DNA of 64,000 bases from Aerococcus christensenii (lineage in GTDB: Bacteria > Bacillota > Bacilli > Lactobacillales > Aerococcaceae). This document shows positions 23,899-33,175 of this stretch, piece after piece. Under the pieces are notes generated by a model, which was not told where the DNA came from, ran no database searches, and saw nothing but the letters and a program-made list of their open reading frames with translations. Location: NCBI RefSeq assembly GCF_001543105.1, contig NZ_CP014159.1, positions 1,550,001 to 1,614,000 of the forward strand, in the 5' to 3' direction. Position numbers and translations under genes: made by a program. The first letter of the stretch is position 1, and every line of letters starts with the position of its first letter.

Positions 23899-26382
23899 CT
23901 ATCCATTACTTCGATGTGTAATATCCAAGAGAGCAATCAAAAGTTTCACTAAAGCAGATTGATTGGAATAAATCACATAACGATTTTCCCAACGAGGACG
24001 AAACTTCTGCTTATAATTTCTTAAACCTTTAAATCCGTAAAAACGATTACCAAAATTATAAGCTAAGTGAAGGGTTTTATCCCGAGAAGAAGAGAAAGAC
24101 TTACTGCCGACGTTAGCCAAAGGCGCCATCCCCAGATCAAAAATTTGGTAGCCTTGGTCCTTCGACCATTGTAAAAGTTGTAAAATCAACATCTGCATCA
24201 CGTCGCCAGCTGGATGAGTGAGATAGCGCATGAGATCGATGGAAACTTTCTCATTAGAAATAGGCATAATGGTCGCAAAGGCATAAATTTGCAGGTCATC
24301 GCGAAGTAAAGCGATGCGCTCCCGATTGAGATAGTCTTCTTGGAAAGTCCCTAATGAGAAACTCATTTCATCTCTCCCCTTCAACCAGGCATCCGAAATT
24401 TTTCGAATGTCTTCTAAAAAGCTCGGGTCAAAAGGCGGATTCAAGACTTCAAACCGAAGCCCTGCCCTCTCCATATCATTGCGCACGGAACGCCTATTTT
24501 TATTCTTTTTGCCATCGAAACTAAATGCTTCTAAATCCACTTGGGCGGATTCCCCAATCTTCATGGTTGCGTATCCCAAAGAGCAAAAAGCATCCAAAGA
24601 ATGTGGACTAACTTCATAAAAGCCTGCTGTCATATTGGTTTGCTCAGAAAACAGGAGAAATTCTTCAAGGGCTTCTTGGAAATCTTCTGTTTTCCCTATT
24701 GGATCCCCTAAAGCCACTAGGTTATCTCCAGAAGGCCGGTAAAGAATGGCGACCGTTTGATCTTCATTAAAGAAAATCATCTTATCGTAAAGATAGACCA
24801 GATGGCTATACTCACTCCCCCCATATTGATTCACTAAGTCTTCAAACTGACGAATTTCCTTTTCATTCGGCGGTAGAAAAGTAATCCGATCTGTTCGAGT
24901 AAAGAGGATCATCACGGTCAAGCTCAATAGGACAATGAGATACATTAAAGTATGCGTAGGATTCAGTAAGGAAATCTTGCGAATCGTTCTCAAAGCAGTA
25001 ACGTGATTTGCCAAGTAGAAAATAATCAACAAAAAGAGAAAACACATCATAAAAGTGGTCATAATTGTTTTTCTATTTAGAGGCAAGTGATTCCTGGTAA
25101 AGAGATAGCGCGTCTGATAAAGTAGATAAGTATTCATCCAGAGGAAGATCGCCTCTTCATAATCTAATCCTTTCACCAAACAAGCTACCGCTCCAATAGG
25201 TAAAATAATCAAAGCTATCCACAAGGCCCGCTTTATCCGTTTAAACAAACCATACGAAATTAAAAGTAAAATAACCCCCGTTAAAAGGACAATCAAAACG
25301 GAAACATTTTGAAAAAAGCGAGGGATGAAATACTTCAACAAGCGAATTCGTTCAGGAATCGCTGGTGAAAACACAGAAGCAATCAATAAAACCCCATTTA
25401 AGAAAAGGGAAGCAGATACAAATCTTCCCACAAAACGGGCAATATTTGCCGTCTGAAGATTGCCTTCAAAGAGGTGATCACTCAACCATTCATGAAAAAC
25501 ATGGCAGCAAGCGAGCATCCATGGCGCCACATAGTAGCATACTCTTAACACAACAATTCCCGCTAAAATGCGGTCTCCGCTAAACCCTGCTTGTTGAAAC
25601 AGGAAAAGCACACTCATATCAAATGTTCCTAATCCTCCGGGCACAAAAGAAAGAATGCCGATCACATTAGAACAAGCATATACCATCAAAGCGAGGCCCG
25701 GTGTCACATCCTGTAAAAACAAGGTCATGACTAAATAGAAATAAGAAAAGGAAGCCAGCCAATCCCCTAAAGAAACCAGGCAATAACGAAACTTTTTCTG
25801 GTAAGAAATTTCAATATAACCCGTTTTTCGTACCCATTTTCCTACAAAGGGTAAGTGTTCCCAAAAAAAGAACAAAGGAAAATAAAGGCAATAGGCAATC
25901 GCTAAAAGTCGATACACACCCGTCGGAGGCTGTTCTATAAACATTCCTATCACTAAAAAACCTAATCCTAAAAAAGATGCAAACCAGGTTTCTAAAGTAA
26001 TCTGCAAGGAATCTTTAGTAGAAAGGCCTGCCTTTTGATAGAAGCTTGCACGTAAGGCGCCTCCTGTAAAGCCGCCTAATCCAATAAACTCATTAAAGGC
26101 TTGACTAATCCACCCCATTTTTAAAATATCTAAGGGAGTGGCCGTTAATTTATAATTTCGGGTCGCACAAAAATCATACCAGCCATTAAAACTAAATCCT
26201 AATAAGCCAAAAAATATTAGTAAAAATCGTGTCGTTGTTGATAACTGAGACAATGCTGTCAAAAAGAGCCGCCAATCAATGGTTCCCATTTCATGCTTCA
26301 CGAGTAAAGCTAATAGGAAAAATAACAAAAAATAAAACAGCGTCTTCAACAACCGCTTGTGTTTATTCATCAATTCCTTCAT
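23899..26382 (-). CDS. mprF: Phosphatidylglycerol lysyltransferase/flippase MprF
   Basis: Bifunctional membrane protein of 827 residues. About fourteen transmembrane segments fill the N-terminal two thirds. The first about 320 residues carry the flippase (UPF0104-like) signatures, for example N-E-F-I-G-L-G-G-F-T-G-G and S-F-V-P-G-G-L-G-T-F-D. The C-terminal part (about 500-827) is the cytosolic DUF2156 synthase domain that transfers lysine (or alanine) from aminoacyl-tRNA to phosphatidylglycerol. The product lowers surface charge and gives resistance to cationic peptides and daptomycin. The start is the ATG at 26382, with AAGGA 6 nt upstream. No two-component genes are adjacent. Confidence 0.93.
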   Translation of the reverse strand: MKELMNKHKRLLKTLFYFLLFFLLALLVKHEMGTIDWRLFLTALSQLSTTTRFLLIFFGLLGFSFNGWYDFCATRNYKLTATPLDILKMGWISQAFNEFIGLGGFTGGALRASFYQKAGLSTKDSLQITLETWFASFLGLGFLVIGMFIEQPPTGVYRLLAIAYCLYFPLFFFWEHLPFVGKWVRKTGYIEISYQKKFRYCLVSLGDWLASFSYFYLVMTLFLQDVTPGLALMVYACSNVIGILSFVPGGLGTFDMSVLFLFQQAGFSGDRILAGIVVLRVCYYVAPWMLACCHVFHEWLSDHLFEGNLQTANIARFVGRFVSASLFLNGVLLIASVFSPAIPERIRLLKYFIPRFFQNVSVLIVLLTGVILLLISYGLFKRIKRALWIALIILPIGAVACLVKGLDYEEAIFLWMNTYLLYQTRYLFTRNHLPLNRKTIMTTFMMCFLFLLIIFYLANHVTALRTIRKISLLNPTHTLMYLIVLLSLTVMILFTRTDRITFLPPNEKEIRQFEDLVNQYGGSEYSHLVYLYDKMIFFNEDQTVAILYRPSGDNLVALGDPIGKTEDFQEALEEFLLFSEQTNMTAGFYEVSPHSLDAFCSLGYATMKIGESAQVDLEAFSFDGKKNKNRRSVRNDMERAGLRFEVLNPPFDPSFLEDIRKISDAWLKGRDEMSFSLGTFQEDYLNRERIALLRDDLQIYAFATIMPISNEKVSIDLMRYLTHPAGDVMQMLILQLLQWSKDQGYQIFDLGMAPLANVGSKSFSSSRDKTLHLAYNFGNRFYGFKGLRNYKQKFRPRWENRYVIYSNQSALVKLLIALLDITHRSNG

Positions 26383-26544
26383 AAATCGTCCTTTCATGGC
26401 AGTGTCTTGCTAAAAATAATCTTAGCAGTGGCCATCCTTCCTCCTTGAAGTCTTTCTTCTTTCATTATAACGGAAGGTTCTTGAAGAGTTGTAAATAATT
26501 CCTTAAGAAATTTTTTAAGTGTTCCTTAGGAAGCTGTTCTTCCG

Positions 26545-26574
26545 TTAAAAAAGACTGGACACAAGTCCAGCCCT
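26545..26574 (-). terminator. Terminator of the pnuC gene
   Basis: Minus-strand stem GCTGGAC-ttgt-GTCCAGT followed by six T, just past the pnuC stop. Confidence 0.85.
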
Positions 26575-26579
26575 TTATT

Positions 26580-27224
26580 TTATTCTGTCCAATTGATATA
26601 CCCACGAATGGCATTCAAAGAAAAGACAAAATACATAATTGCCATTTGCGGAACCCCTTGCTGAACAAAAATATACAAGGAAATGATATTTGTTATTAAC
26701 CATAGAATCCAGGAAGAACGTTTCCGCTGAACCAATTGCATATATTGTGCAATAATCGCAGTGGCATTATTAAAGGCATCCCAAAAGATTAAAGCACCTC
26801 CCATGAAGTAAGAAAGAGAACCTAAGCCAAAGAACCCTACCAAAATAGCTAACCCTACAAACTTCCAATTAGTCGTTTTGTCGACAACTAATTCACCTTC
26901 CGCATTTTTATGCCCGCTCCATTGTTTGAATCCAAAGATTTGGGTAAATAAATAATAAATACTAGTGAACATGTCCCCATATACACGATTCTTACCAGCA
27001 ACTATGGCTGCCGATATATTTTGAATCGAGTTAAAAATAAAGTTTCCCTGCCATTTCTTAGCCAGCCCAATCACTCCGATTAATCCCATCCAAGAAACTA
27101 AATTAGGTAAGTTAAACCATCCATTTTGAAAAGAACCAAAAGCTGTAATTCCTACTAAAGCTACATCCGTTAAAAGATTCAAACCCTTTTTAATAGCAGA
27201 CTTCTGTTTTAATTTTTCTTCCAT
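26580..27224 (-). CDS. pnuC: PnuC-family vitamin transporter
   Basis: Membrane protein of 214 residues with about seven hydrophobic segments, matching the PnuC family (N-G-W-F-N-L-P-N, the Q-N-I-S region, W-D-A-F-N-N and the C-terminal N-A-I-R-G-Y-I-N-W). PnuC proteins take up nicotinamide riboside by facilitated diffusion, driven by phosphorylation inside. Relatives carry riboflavin (PnuX) or thiamin (PnuT), so the substrate is an assumption. The ribosome site AGGAGG is 5 nt before the ATG. I see no TPP or FMN aptamer in its leader. It has its own terminator. Confidence 0.88.
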   Translation of the reverse strand: MEEKLKQKSAIKKGLNLLTDVALVGITAFGSFQNGWFNLPNLVSWMGLIGVIGLAKKWQGNFIFNSIQNISAAIVAGKNRVYGDMFTSIYYLFTQIFGFKQWSGHKNAEGELVVDKTTNWKFVGLAILVGFFGLGSLSYFMGGALIFWDAFNNATAIIAQYMQLVQRKRSSWILWLITNIISLYIFVQQGVPQMAIMYFVFSLNAIRGYINWTE

Positions 27225-27324
27225 GATATCCTCCTTTAAAAAGTTCGTTTATTATCTTACCATTTCCTTAAAACTCTGTCGCCTATTTTTTGATGAAAAG
27301 GCAAGAAATATATCGATTAAATTA

Positions 27325-27353
27325 TTGATTATAGTTCCTGCTCTTGTTAAAAT
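27325..27353 (+). promoter_or_regulatory. Promoter of the universal stress protein pair
   Basis: TTGATT and TAAAAT with a 17-nt spacer, 38 nt before the first start codon. Confidence 0.7.
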
Positions 27354-27391
27354 AAAAGTAAATAAAAGGCTTTCAAAAAGGAGGAAAACGA

Positions 27392-27826
27392 ATGATTAAA
27401 GATGCTCAAAAAATTTTAGTGGCTGTGGATGACTCTAAACAAGCTTACCAAGCTTTCAAAAAAGCCGTTCAAGTAGCTAAAGCGATGCAGGTTAATATTT
27501 ATTTAGTTTCGGTATTAGACGAAGCGCTCTTCAATCCTAAAACTAGAGACAGCATCATCGCTGATCAGTTAATACAGGAGCGCAAGCAATTACTTCAAGA
27601 TTACAAACTTGAGGCCGAAGAAGAAGATCACTTTACAGACGTGACAACAGAAGTTCTTGTAGCGGATCCTAAGCGTCAAATCGTGCATTTCATCAAAGAA
27701 AATCCCGCTTATCAACTCGTTGTTGTCGGTGCTACTGGGAAAAATGCAACCGAACGTTTATTCATCGGTTCCGTTTCACAATATATCGTTCGTCATTCTC
27801 CCGTTTCGGTCATGCTTGTTCGATAA
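27392..27826 (+). CDS. UspA-family universal stress protein 1
   Basis: Cytoplasmic protein of 144 residues with the Usp fold. It starts with I-L-V-A-V-D-D-S and has the ATP-binding pattern G-A-T-G-K-N-A-(8)-G-S-V-S near the end (usual G-2-G-9-G-S/T), so it probably binds ATP. It forms a pair with the next gene, 15 nt downstream, on one transcript. The two would form homo- or heterodimers. Usp proteins help cells survive growth arrest and acid or oxidative stress. The exact trigger cannot be read here. Confidence 0.88.
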   Translation: MIKDAQKILVAVDDSKQAYQAFKKAVQVAKAMQVNIYLVSVLDEALFNPKTRDSIIADQLIQERKQLLQDYKLEAEEEDHFTDVTTEVLVADPKRQIVHFIKENPAYQLVVVGATGKNATERLFIGSVSQYIVRHSPVSVMLVR

Positions 27827-27841
27827 TTTAGGAGGGATACT

Positions 27842-28273
27842 ATGTCAAATCTATGCAAAAAAATTTTAGTGCCTATTGATGGCTCTGATCAAGCGAAAAA
27901 AGCTTTTGAAGAAGCTGTTCATTTTGCTCTTACACAAAACAGTGAACTTACTATCTTAACCGTTGTCGCAGATTATCTCCGTTATGACTTTGGTGAATTA
28001 AATTTAAGGTCAAAATACCAAAATTCAACGGCCTATGAAGAACTTCTTCGTCAATATCAGCTTTTTGCCCAACAAGCTGGCGTCAAAGAAGTCTCTTTAA
28101 AAATTAAACAAGGTGATCCTAGAAAAGAAATTCTAAATGTCGCTAAAGAAGAAAAAAGCGATCTCATTATTATGGGATCTACTGGCAAAGGAATGATCGA
28201 TCGTCTACTGATTGGATCTGTTTCTGAATTCATTATGAATCATTCCTCCTGCGATGTTCTTATTACCAAATGA
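27842..28273 (+). CDS. UspA-family universal stress protein 2
   Basis: Paralogue of the preceding gene, 143 residues. It begins I-L-V-P-I-D-G-S and ends with the ATP-binding motif M-G-S-T-G-K-G-(9)-G-S-V-S. The ribosome site GGAGGG lies upstream of the ATG. It is followed by a strong terminator that closes the two-gene operon. Confidence 0.9.
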   Translation: MSNLCKKILVPIDGSDQAKKAFEEAVHFALTQNSELTILTVVADYLRYDFGELNLRSKYQNSTAYEELLRQYQLFAQQAGVKEVSLKIKQGDPRKEILNVAKEEKSDLIIMGSTGKGMIDRLLIGSVSEFIMNHSSCDVLITK

Positions 28274-28290
28274 TTCTATTGAAAAATTTT

Positions 28291-28332
28291 CAAAGATTCT
28301 CGTTCCTTGCAGGGGAAGAGAATCTTTTTTCT
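28291..28332 (+). terminator. Terminator of the usp operon
   Basis: Stem AAAGATTCTC/GAGAATCTTT with inner TTCC/GGAA and a T run. Confidence 0.88.
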
Positions 28333-28360
28333 CTGATGATCTTAGAAAGGAAAGATTGAC

Positions 28361-29008
28361 TTGCTCAGTGATGCTTGCTGCCTACATGTTTTAAAAACGA
28401 TCATGTCCCTCTATCCTAATGCAGGGCCGACCCTCAACTTTCAGAATTCCTTTGAACTTTTAGTGGCTGTTGTTCTTTCTGCCCAAACGACAGATAAGCA
28501 AGTTAACAAAGTTACTCCCGGTTTATTTCAAGCCTTCCCTACGCCGAAAGCCTTAGCCAAAGGAACACCTCTAGAAATTGAAACTTACATCAATCAAATT
28601 GGACTCTACCACAATAAAGCCCGTTACCTGCATGCCTTAGGGAAATCCCTTCACGAAGACTTCCACGATCAAGTTCCCAAAACAAGGCATCAACTGATGC
28701 AGTTAGCAGGTGTTGGAAGAAAAACTGCCAACGTCGTTCTTTCTGTAGCCTTCAATCAACCTACCTTAGGTGTAGATACCCACATTACCCGTATTGCTAA
28801 ACACCATCAACTTGTTCAACCGGATGCTACTGTTCGACAAATTGAAGACCGACTGATCTCTGTGCTTCCGCCAGAAGATATCTTCCATGTCCATCACGCG
28901 CTCATTTCTTTTGGAAGGGAGATCTGTACCCCCAAACATCCCAAATGCACAAACTATCCTGAACTTTACTCTTGTCAAGAAATCAGAAAGGACAATCTCC
29001 ATGGATAA
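28361..29008 (+). CDS. nth: Endonuclease III (Nth) with an altered FeS motif
   Basis: DNA glycosylase/AP lyase of 215 residues for oxidised pyrimidines. The helix-hairpin-helix reads L-A-G-V-G-R-K-T-A-N, with catalytic Lys121, and the catalytic Asp139 lies in V-D-T-H. The C-terminal [4Fe-4S] loop should be C-x6-C-x2-C-x5-C; here it is Cys189, Cys196, Tyr199, Cys205, so one ligand is lost by a TGT-to-TAT change at 28955-28957. The start is TTG at 28361, with AAAGGA upstream; no in-frame ATG lies nearby. It overlaps the next gene by 8 nt. The enzyme may lack the cluster yet remain active, or it may be a recent defect. Confidence 0.9.
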   Translation: MLSDACCLHVLKTIMSLYPNAGPTLNFQNSFELLVAVVLSAQTTDKQVNKVTPGLFQAFPTPKALAKGTPLEIETYINQIGLYHNKARYLHALGKSLHEDFHDQVPKTRHQLMQLAGVGRKTANVVLSVAFNQPTLGVDTHITRIAKHHQLVQPDATVRQIEDRLISVLPPEDIFHVHHALISFGREICTPKHPKCTNYPELYSCQEIRKDNLHG

Positions 29009-29573
29009 AGCTACCCTTCGCCATCAAATCAAAAAAAAACGCCCTTTACTCTCTCCTGCTTATTACGATAAAGCTAATAAAATCATTAGCAATCGAATCT
29101 TAAACTTAGATATTTTCCAATCCGCTCAAACGATTCTGGCTTTCTCTGCGATGACTTATGAATTTGATAGCTCTATCCTTCAACAGAAAGCCTACCAGCA
29201 AGGGAAAAAATGGCTTCTTCCTCGCGTTCAAGGCAAATCACTAAGTTTGCATGCAGTGACTCCTGGTCAAACCTTAGAACTCTCTTCCTTTGGGATTCAA
29301 GAGCCCCCTCTTTCTGTCCCAACTACCTCTCTTCAAGACGTAGACCTCATCATTCTTCCCTGTCTAAGCTGTAACCATTTTGGAGAGAGACTAGGATATG
29401 GGGGAGGATATTACGATCGTCTTTTGATGCACTATACTGGGGCTACCCTTCTTCCTTACTTTGAAAAATTGATGGTAGAGGTCATTCCTACTGATCGCTA
29501 CGATCGAAAGGCAGACCTCGTGGTTACAGAAAAAGGCCTCTTTCAAGGCCTCACTTCCAAAGTATCACTCTAA
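29001..29573 (+). CDS. 5-formyltetrahydrofolate cyclo-ligase
   Basis: Cytoplasmic enzyme of 190 residues that converts 5-formyl-THF to 5,10-methenyl-THF with ATP. The hallmark L-G-Y-G-G-G-Y-Y-D-R and the N-terminal K-A-T-L-R-H-Q-I-K-K segment are clear. The start is the ATG at 29001, which overlaps the nth stop by 8 nt, with AAAGGA 7-8 nt upstream. A longer frame upstream lies entirely inside nth and was not used. It is translationally coupled to nth. Confidence 0.9.
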   Translation: MDKATLRHQIKKKRPLLSPAYYDKANKIISNRILNLDIFQSAQTILAFSAMTYEFDSSILQQKAYQQGKKWLLPRVQGKSLSLHAVTPGQTLELSSFGIQEPPLSVPTTSLQDVDLIILPCLSCNHFGERLGYGGGYYDRLLMHYTGATLLPYFEKLMVEVIPTDRYDRKADLVVTEKGLFQGLTSKVSL

Positions 29574-29588
29574 GTAGAAGAAACATCA

Positions 29589-30071
29589 TTAACGGATTAA
29601 GTCCGCCGTTTGACAAGCTAGGAAGTTCACTAACTCTATAGGATTAACAATAATTTGCTTGCCACGTTCTCCTCCTGAAATATAAATCTTTTCTTCTTGT
29701 AAACAGTCTTCCTGAATCCAAGTTCGGAAGGCTGTTTTCATGCCAAGAGGCGAACAGCCCCCACGAACATATCCTGTTAATCCTAAAAGTTCTTTGACAT
29801 GGACTAATTCTAAGTTCTTAGTCCCTACTTGTCGGGCACATTTCTTTAAGTCCAATTCTTGATCAATAGGAATCACTAATACCACAATTTCTTTATCATG
29901 TGTCCGGGCAACTAGCGTTTTATAGATTGCGCGTCCTTCTTCTGCTTGTTTTTGATAGTGATGCTGTCCGGTGACATCCTCCTCATCATACTCGAAAGTA
30001 TTCACTTCATAAGCAATATGCGCTTGATCTAATTGGCGCATAGCGTTTGTCTTTTTGATTTTTTTAGACAT
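29589..30071 (-). CDS. ybaK: YbaK/EbsC-family aminoacyl-tRNA deacylase
   Basis: Cytoplasmic deacylase of 160 residues related to Cys-tRNA(Pro) deacylase YbaK. Typical features are K-T-L-V-A-R (about residues 51-56), the Lys-rich segment after it, and G-Y-V-R-G-G-C-S-P-L-G-M-K, which lines the active site. It removes wrongly attached cysteine from tRNA(Pro). It overlaps the upstream hydrate dehydratase gene by 8 nt and is translated from a ribosome site within that gene's end. Confidence 0.9.
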   Translation of the reverse strand: MSKKIKKTNAMRQLDQAHIAYEVNTFEYDEEDVTGQHHYQKQAEEGRAIYKTLVARTHDKEIVVLVIPIDQELDLKKCARQVGTKNLELVHVKELLGLTGYVRGGCSPLGMKTAFRTWIQEDCLQEEKIYISGGERGKQIIVNPIELVNFLACQTADLIR

Positions 30072-30933
30072 TTTTTCCCTCCAAATTTTTCATCACTTCT
30101 GGCAGACTAGCTGCTAATCGACTAGGAATCACAACATAGTCCTTCTGATAGATCAGATCTGCCGCATAACTATGCAAGAAAACACCACTTAATACAGCTG
30201 AATCCACCGATTGAAATTGGCCCACAAGGCCCGCTAAAATTCCGGTTAAAGTATCTCCCATGCCGCCAATCGCCATCCCTGGATTGCCTCTTGTATTTTC
30301 ATAAATGAGTCCTTGGCGCCCTAAAAACACCTGACTAGGTGCTCCCTTTAATACAAGAGTAAGGTGTTTATTCTGGGCATAGTCTAAAACCTTTTCTTTA
30401 TCCGTTGGAGCGATCTTTTCTTGGCAAAGTCTTCGCCATTCCCCCACATGAGGAGTGAAGATGAGTCCTTTGGCTTCTGATAAGAAAGCTAACTCATCCT
30501 CAAATTGACTATAGAGCGTTAAAGCATCCGCATCCAGAAGAACCACCTTCTCCTGAATAAGGGGCTGTAAAGCTTTCATAATCGCTATAAAACGTGAAGG
30601 CTCCCCCCCTAGACCAGGTCCGATGGCGAGGGTGTCTTTGTTCGCCATCAACTCACGCCAATCTTCTATAGCTTCCCAAGCCACTACCATAGCTTCTGGC
30701 CGTACACTATGGATAGCCGACAAATTGCTGCCTGCTGTCGCAACCGTCGTGAGTCCAGCCCCACTCAAGATGCAGGCATTTGCCGCTAGTTGGATAGCTC
30801 CCCCCATCCTTTCATTGCCGCCAATCAAAAGAACATGTCCGAAGTTTCCCTTATAGACATCCTTCTCACGGCTCGGCCAATGGGCTTGGACTTCTTGTAA
30901 AGTGATTTTTCGACTGACTAAGTGACCTTCCAT
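30064..30933 (-). CDS. nnrD: ADP-dependent NAD(P)H-hydrate dehydratase
   Basis: Repair enzyme of 289 residues that restores NAD(P)H from its hydrated form with ADP. It has the carbohydrate-kinase-like fold: G-H-V-L-L-I-G-G-N (about 32-40), G-A-G-L-T-T-V-A, A-I-G-P-G-L-G, the D-A-D-A-L-T catalytic region, and G-N-P-G-M-A-I-G-G-M-G-D-T-L-T-G near the end. The epimerase domain found in some fused versions is absent. GAGGAGG lies 7 nt before the ATG. It is co-transcribed with ybaK. Confidence 0.92.
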   Translation of the reverse strand: MEGHLVSRKITLQEVQAHWPSREKDVYKGNFGHVLLIGGNERMGGAIQLAANACILSGAGLTTVATAGSNLSAIHSVRPEAMVVAWEAIEDWRELMANKDTLAIGPGLGGEPSRFIAIMKALQPLIQEKVVLLDADALTLYSQFEDELAFLSEAKGLIFTPHVGEWRRLCQEKIAPTDKEKVLDYAQNKHLTLVLKGAPSQVFLGRQGLIYENTRGNPGMAIGGMGDTLTGILAGLVGQFQSVDSAVLSGVFLHSYAADLIYQKDYVVIPSRLAASLPEVMKNLEGKNV

Positions 30934-31024
30934 TCTAAGACCTCCTCTTGTGAGATTCTATGAAAATTTTACCACATCATCGCTTTCTTCACTAAGCTCT
31001 AACCCTCCGCTTCTAGAAAAAGGT

Positions 31025-31062
31025 CTAAAAAAGCTAGACAAGAAAGTGTACCTGCCTAGCTT
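31025..31062 (-). terminator. Terminator of gdhA
   Basis: Minus-strand stem AAGCTAG/CTAGCTT followed by a run of T, 25 nt past the gdhA stop. Confidence 0.8.
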
Positions 31063-31086
31063 GGATAAAAATTCTATCGTAATTTT

Positions 31087-32433
31087 TTAAACTAATCCTT
31101 GAGAAAACATCGCTTCTGCGACTTTCTTAAAGCCTGCGATATTTGCACCAGCAATTAGGTTATCAGGATTATCTGTATAATCTTTAGCCGCTTGGGCACT
31201 AGTGTAATAGATGTCATCCATAATGGTCTTCAATTGACGGTCAACTTCTTCAAAGGTCCAATGTATACGTTGGCTATTTTGAGCCATTTCTAGAGCGGAT
31301 ACAGCAACGCCTCCTGCATTGGCTGCCTTAGCAGGTCCTACGTAAACGCCTGCTTCAAGGAAGAGATCTGTTGCAGCCTTATCTAATGGCATATTAGCGC
31401 CTTCAGAAACAAAGCGTGCACCATTTTGAATGGCTTGATGCGCCCCATCCGATTGCACTTCATTTTGGGTAGCACAAGGCATAATGACATCCACTGCCAA
31501 GTCCGCTGTCCACACAGAGCCTTCGTAGTAACGCGCAGATGGTCGTTCTTTAGCATAAGTAGAGATTCTCTCCCGTCTCTCTTCTTTGATGACTTTTAAG
31601 AGTTCGACATCAATACCTTCTTCATCAATGACATAACCGTTTGAATCGGAAGCTGTCAGAGGAATTGCCCCAAGCTCTGTAAGTTTTTCGATGGCATAGA
31701 TCGCCACATTTCCAGCACCAGAAACCATTACTCGCTTACCGGCAAGTTCTTCCCCCTTAGAGGATAACATGTTTTCTAAGAAATAAACAGCTCCATATCC
31801 CGTTGCTTGGGTGCGCGTCAAAGAACCTCCATAGGTTAAAGGCTTTCCAGTTAACACGCCGTTTTCAAATTCACGCAGCCGTTTGTATTGGCCAAAGAGG
31901 TAGCCAATTTCGCGTCCTCCTACACCGATATCTCCTGCTGGAACATCTCGGTTAGGGCCGATATACTTTTGAAGTTCTGTCATAAAGCTTTGACAGAAGC
32001 GCATAATTTCTGCATCTGACTTGCCCTTAGGATCAAAATCTGCGCCCCCTTTGCCGCCACCAATCGGTTGACCAGTTAAAGCGTTCTTAAAGATTTGTTC
32101 AAAACCTAAGAATTTTAAGATAGACAAATTAACGGTAGGATGGAAACGTAAACCACCTTTGTAAGGACCAATAGCGGAATTAAACTGTATCCGATACCCC
32201 GTATTCACTTGCCAATGCCCTTGATCATCTTGCCAAGGCACTCTAAATTGGAATATACGTTCAGGAATAGCTATAAGCCCTAATAAATTAGCTTCTACAT
32301 ATTCTGGATGTTCCTCCAGAACAGGGCCAATAGAATCTACAAATTCATGCAAAACTTGTAAAAATTCTGGTTCATTCGCGTATTTCTGATCCCAAATTTG
32401 ACGCATATTTTGAATATAATCCGTGGCTGTCAT
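31087..32433 (-). CDS. gdhA: NADP-specific glutamate dehydrogenase
   Basis: Hexameric-type enzyme of 448 residues catalysing 2-oxoglutarate + NH4+ + NADPH to glutamate. The glutamate-binding region is G-P-Y-K-G-G-L-R-F-H-P and the catalytic Lys is in P-I-G-G-G-K-G-G-A-D-F-D-P. The dinucleotide fold starts at V-S-G-A-G-N-V-A. The length and G-G-K-G-G context fit the NADP-dependent anabolic class. AAGGAGG lies 7 nt before the ATG. It is a single-gene unit. Confidence 0.95.
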   Translation of the reverse strand: MTATDYIQNMRQIWDQKYANEPEFLQVLHEFVDSIGPVLEEHPEYVEANLLGLIAIPERIFQFRVPWQDDQGHWQVNTGYRIQFNSAIGPYKGGLRFHPTVNLSILKFLGFEQIFKNALTGQPIGGGKGGADFDPKGKSDAEIMRFCQSFMTELQKYIGPNRDVPAGDIGVGGREIGYLFGQYKRLREFENGVLTGKPLTYGGSLTRTQATGYGAVYFLENMLSSKGEELAGKRVMVSGAGNVAIYAIEKLTELGAIPLTASDSNGYVIDEEGIDVELLKVIKEERRERISTYAKERPSARYYEGSVWTADLAVDVIMPCATQNEVQSDGAHQAIQNGARFVSEGANMPLDKAATDLFLEAGVYVGPAKAANAGGVAVSALEMAQNSQRIHWTFEEVDRQLKTIMDDIYYTSAQAAKDYTDNPDNLIAGANIAGFKKVAEAMFSQGLV

Positions 32434-32493
32434 TAAAATTCCTCCTTCTGTTTTTCAGAGTGCCTGTACTTATGAGGTAATCTTTCTGTCTCA

Positions 32494-33006
32494 CTATTCA
32501 TCTTTTGAAAAATCCGCAGAAATCTTCTGCTTCTCTAAATTTTCTTGGTTTTGTTCAGTTAACTGGTCAAAGAAAGTCGCTCCAAGTTCTCTTTTAACGA
32601 TCTCTACATGTGCCTTAGCCAATAATTCTATCGCATAGGGATGATTATGGTAATCATATAAATAAGTCACTTTCTTAATACCTGCTTGAATAATCTGCTT
32701 AGTGCATTGCAAGCAAGGAAAATGAGTCACATAAATATCTGCATTCTCTGTTGATACCCCAAACTTGGCACATTGAATGATGGCGTTCATTTCAGAATGA
32801 ATCGTCCGTACACAATGACCATCTTCGAGATAACACCCTTTATCTATACAATGCGTCTCTCCGCTAACAGAACCATTATAGCCACCAGCAATTATCCGAT
32901 TTTCTCTGACAATAACAGCTCCCACCATTAAACGATGACAAGTCGATCGCATAGATAAGACCAAAGCTTGTGATAAAAAATATTGGTCCCAAGGAATCCG
33001 AACCAT
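32494..33006 (-). CDS. Cytidine/dCMP deaminase family protein
   Basis: Zinc deaminase of 170 residues with H-S-E-M-N-A-I (the HAE-type motif with the catalytic Glu) and P-C-L-Q-C-T-K (the PCxxC zinc ligands). An additional N-terminal zinc set (C-I-D-K-G-C ... H-C) matches dCMP deaminase/ComEB proteins, so the likely reaction is dCMP to dUMP. The start is the ATG at 33006, with AGGAGG 7 nt upstream. The C-terminal 20 residues are charged and not conserved. Confidence 0.9.
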   Translation of the reverse strand: MVRIPWDQYFLSQALVLSMRSTCHRLMVGAVIVRENRIIAGGYNGSVSGETHCIDKGCYLEDGHCVRTIHSEMNAIIQCAKFGVSTENADIYVTHFPCLQCTKQIIQAGIKKVTYLYDYHNHPYAIELLAKAHVEIVKRELGATFFDQLTEQNQENLEKQKISADFSKDE

Positions 33007-33100
33007 GAGTCTCCCTCCTTTATCTTCCAAATTTAGCTTATTGTATCACGAAATTTTCAACAAGCAATAATAAGTTCACCCAAGACTCCATATTCTTATC

Positions 33101-33148
33101 AAAAAAACTTAAAGCCTTTGCAGTTTCTGCGAGACTCTAAGTTTTTTA
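33101..33148 (-). terminator. Terminator of the PPOX-family gene
   Basis: Minus-strand imperfect stem AAACTTA...TAAGTTT with an inner GCAG/CTGC hairpin and a terminal T run, about 28 nt past the stop. Confidence 0.7.
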
Positions 33149-33175
33149 TGATTTCTAATCACATGCGAGCTATTC

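Noticed and set aside
27225..27324. Possible vitamin riboswitch before pnuC
   Set aside because: I could match no TPP, FMN or NAD+ aptamer block to this leader; a covariance search could overturn this.
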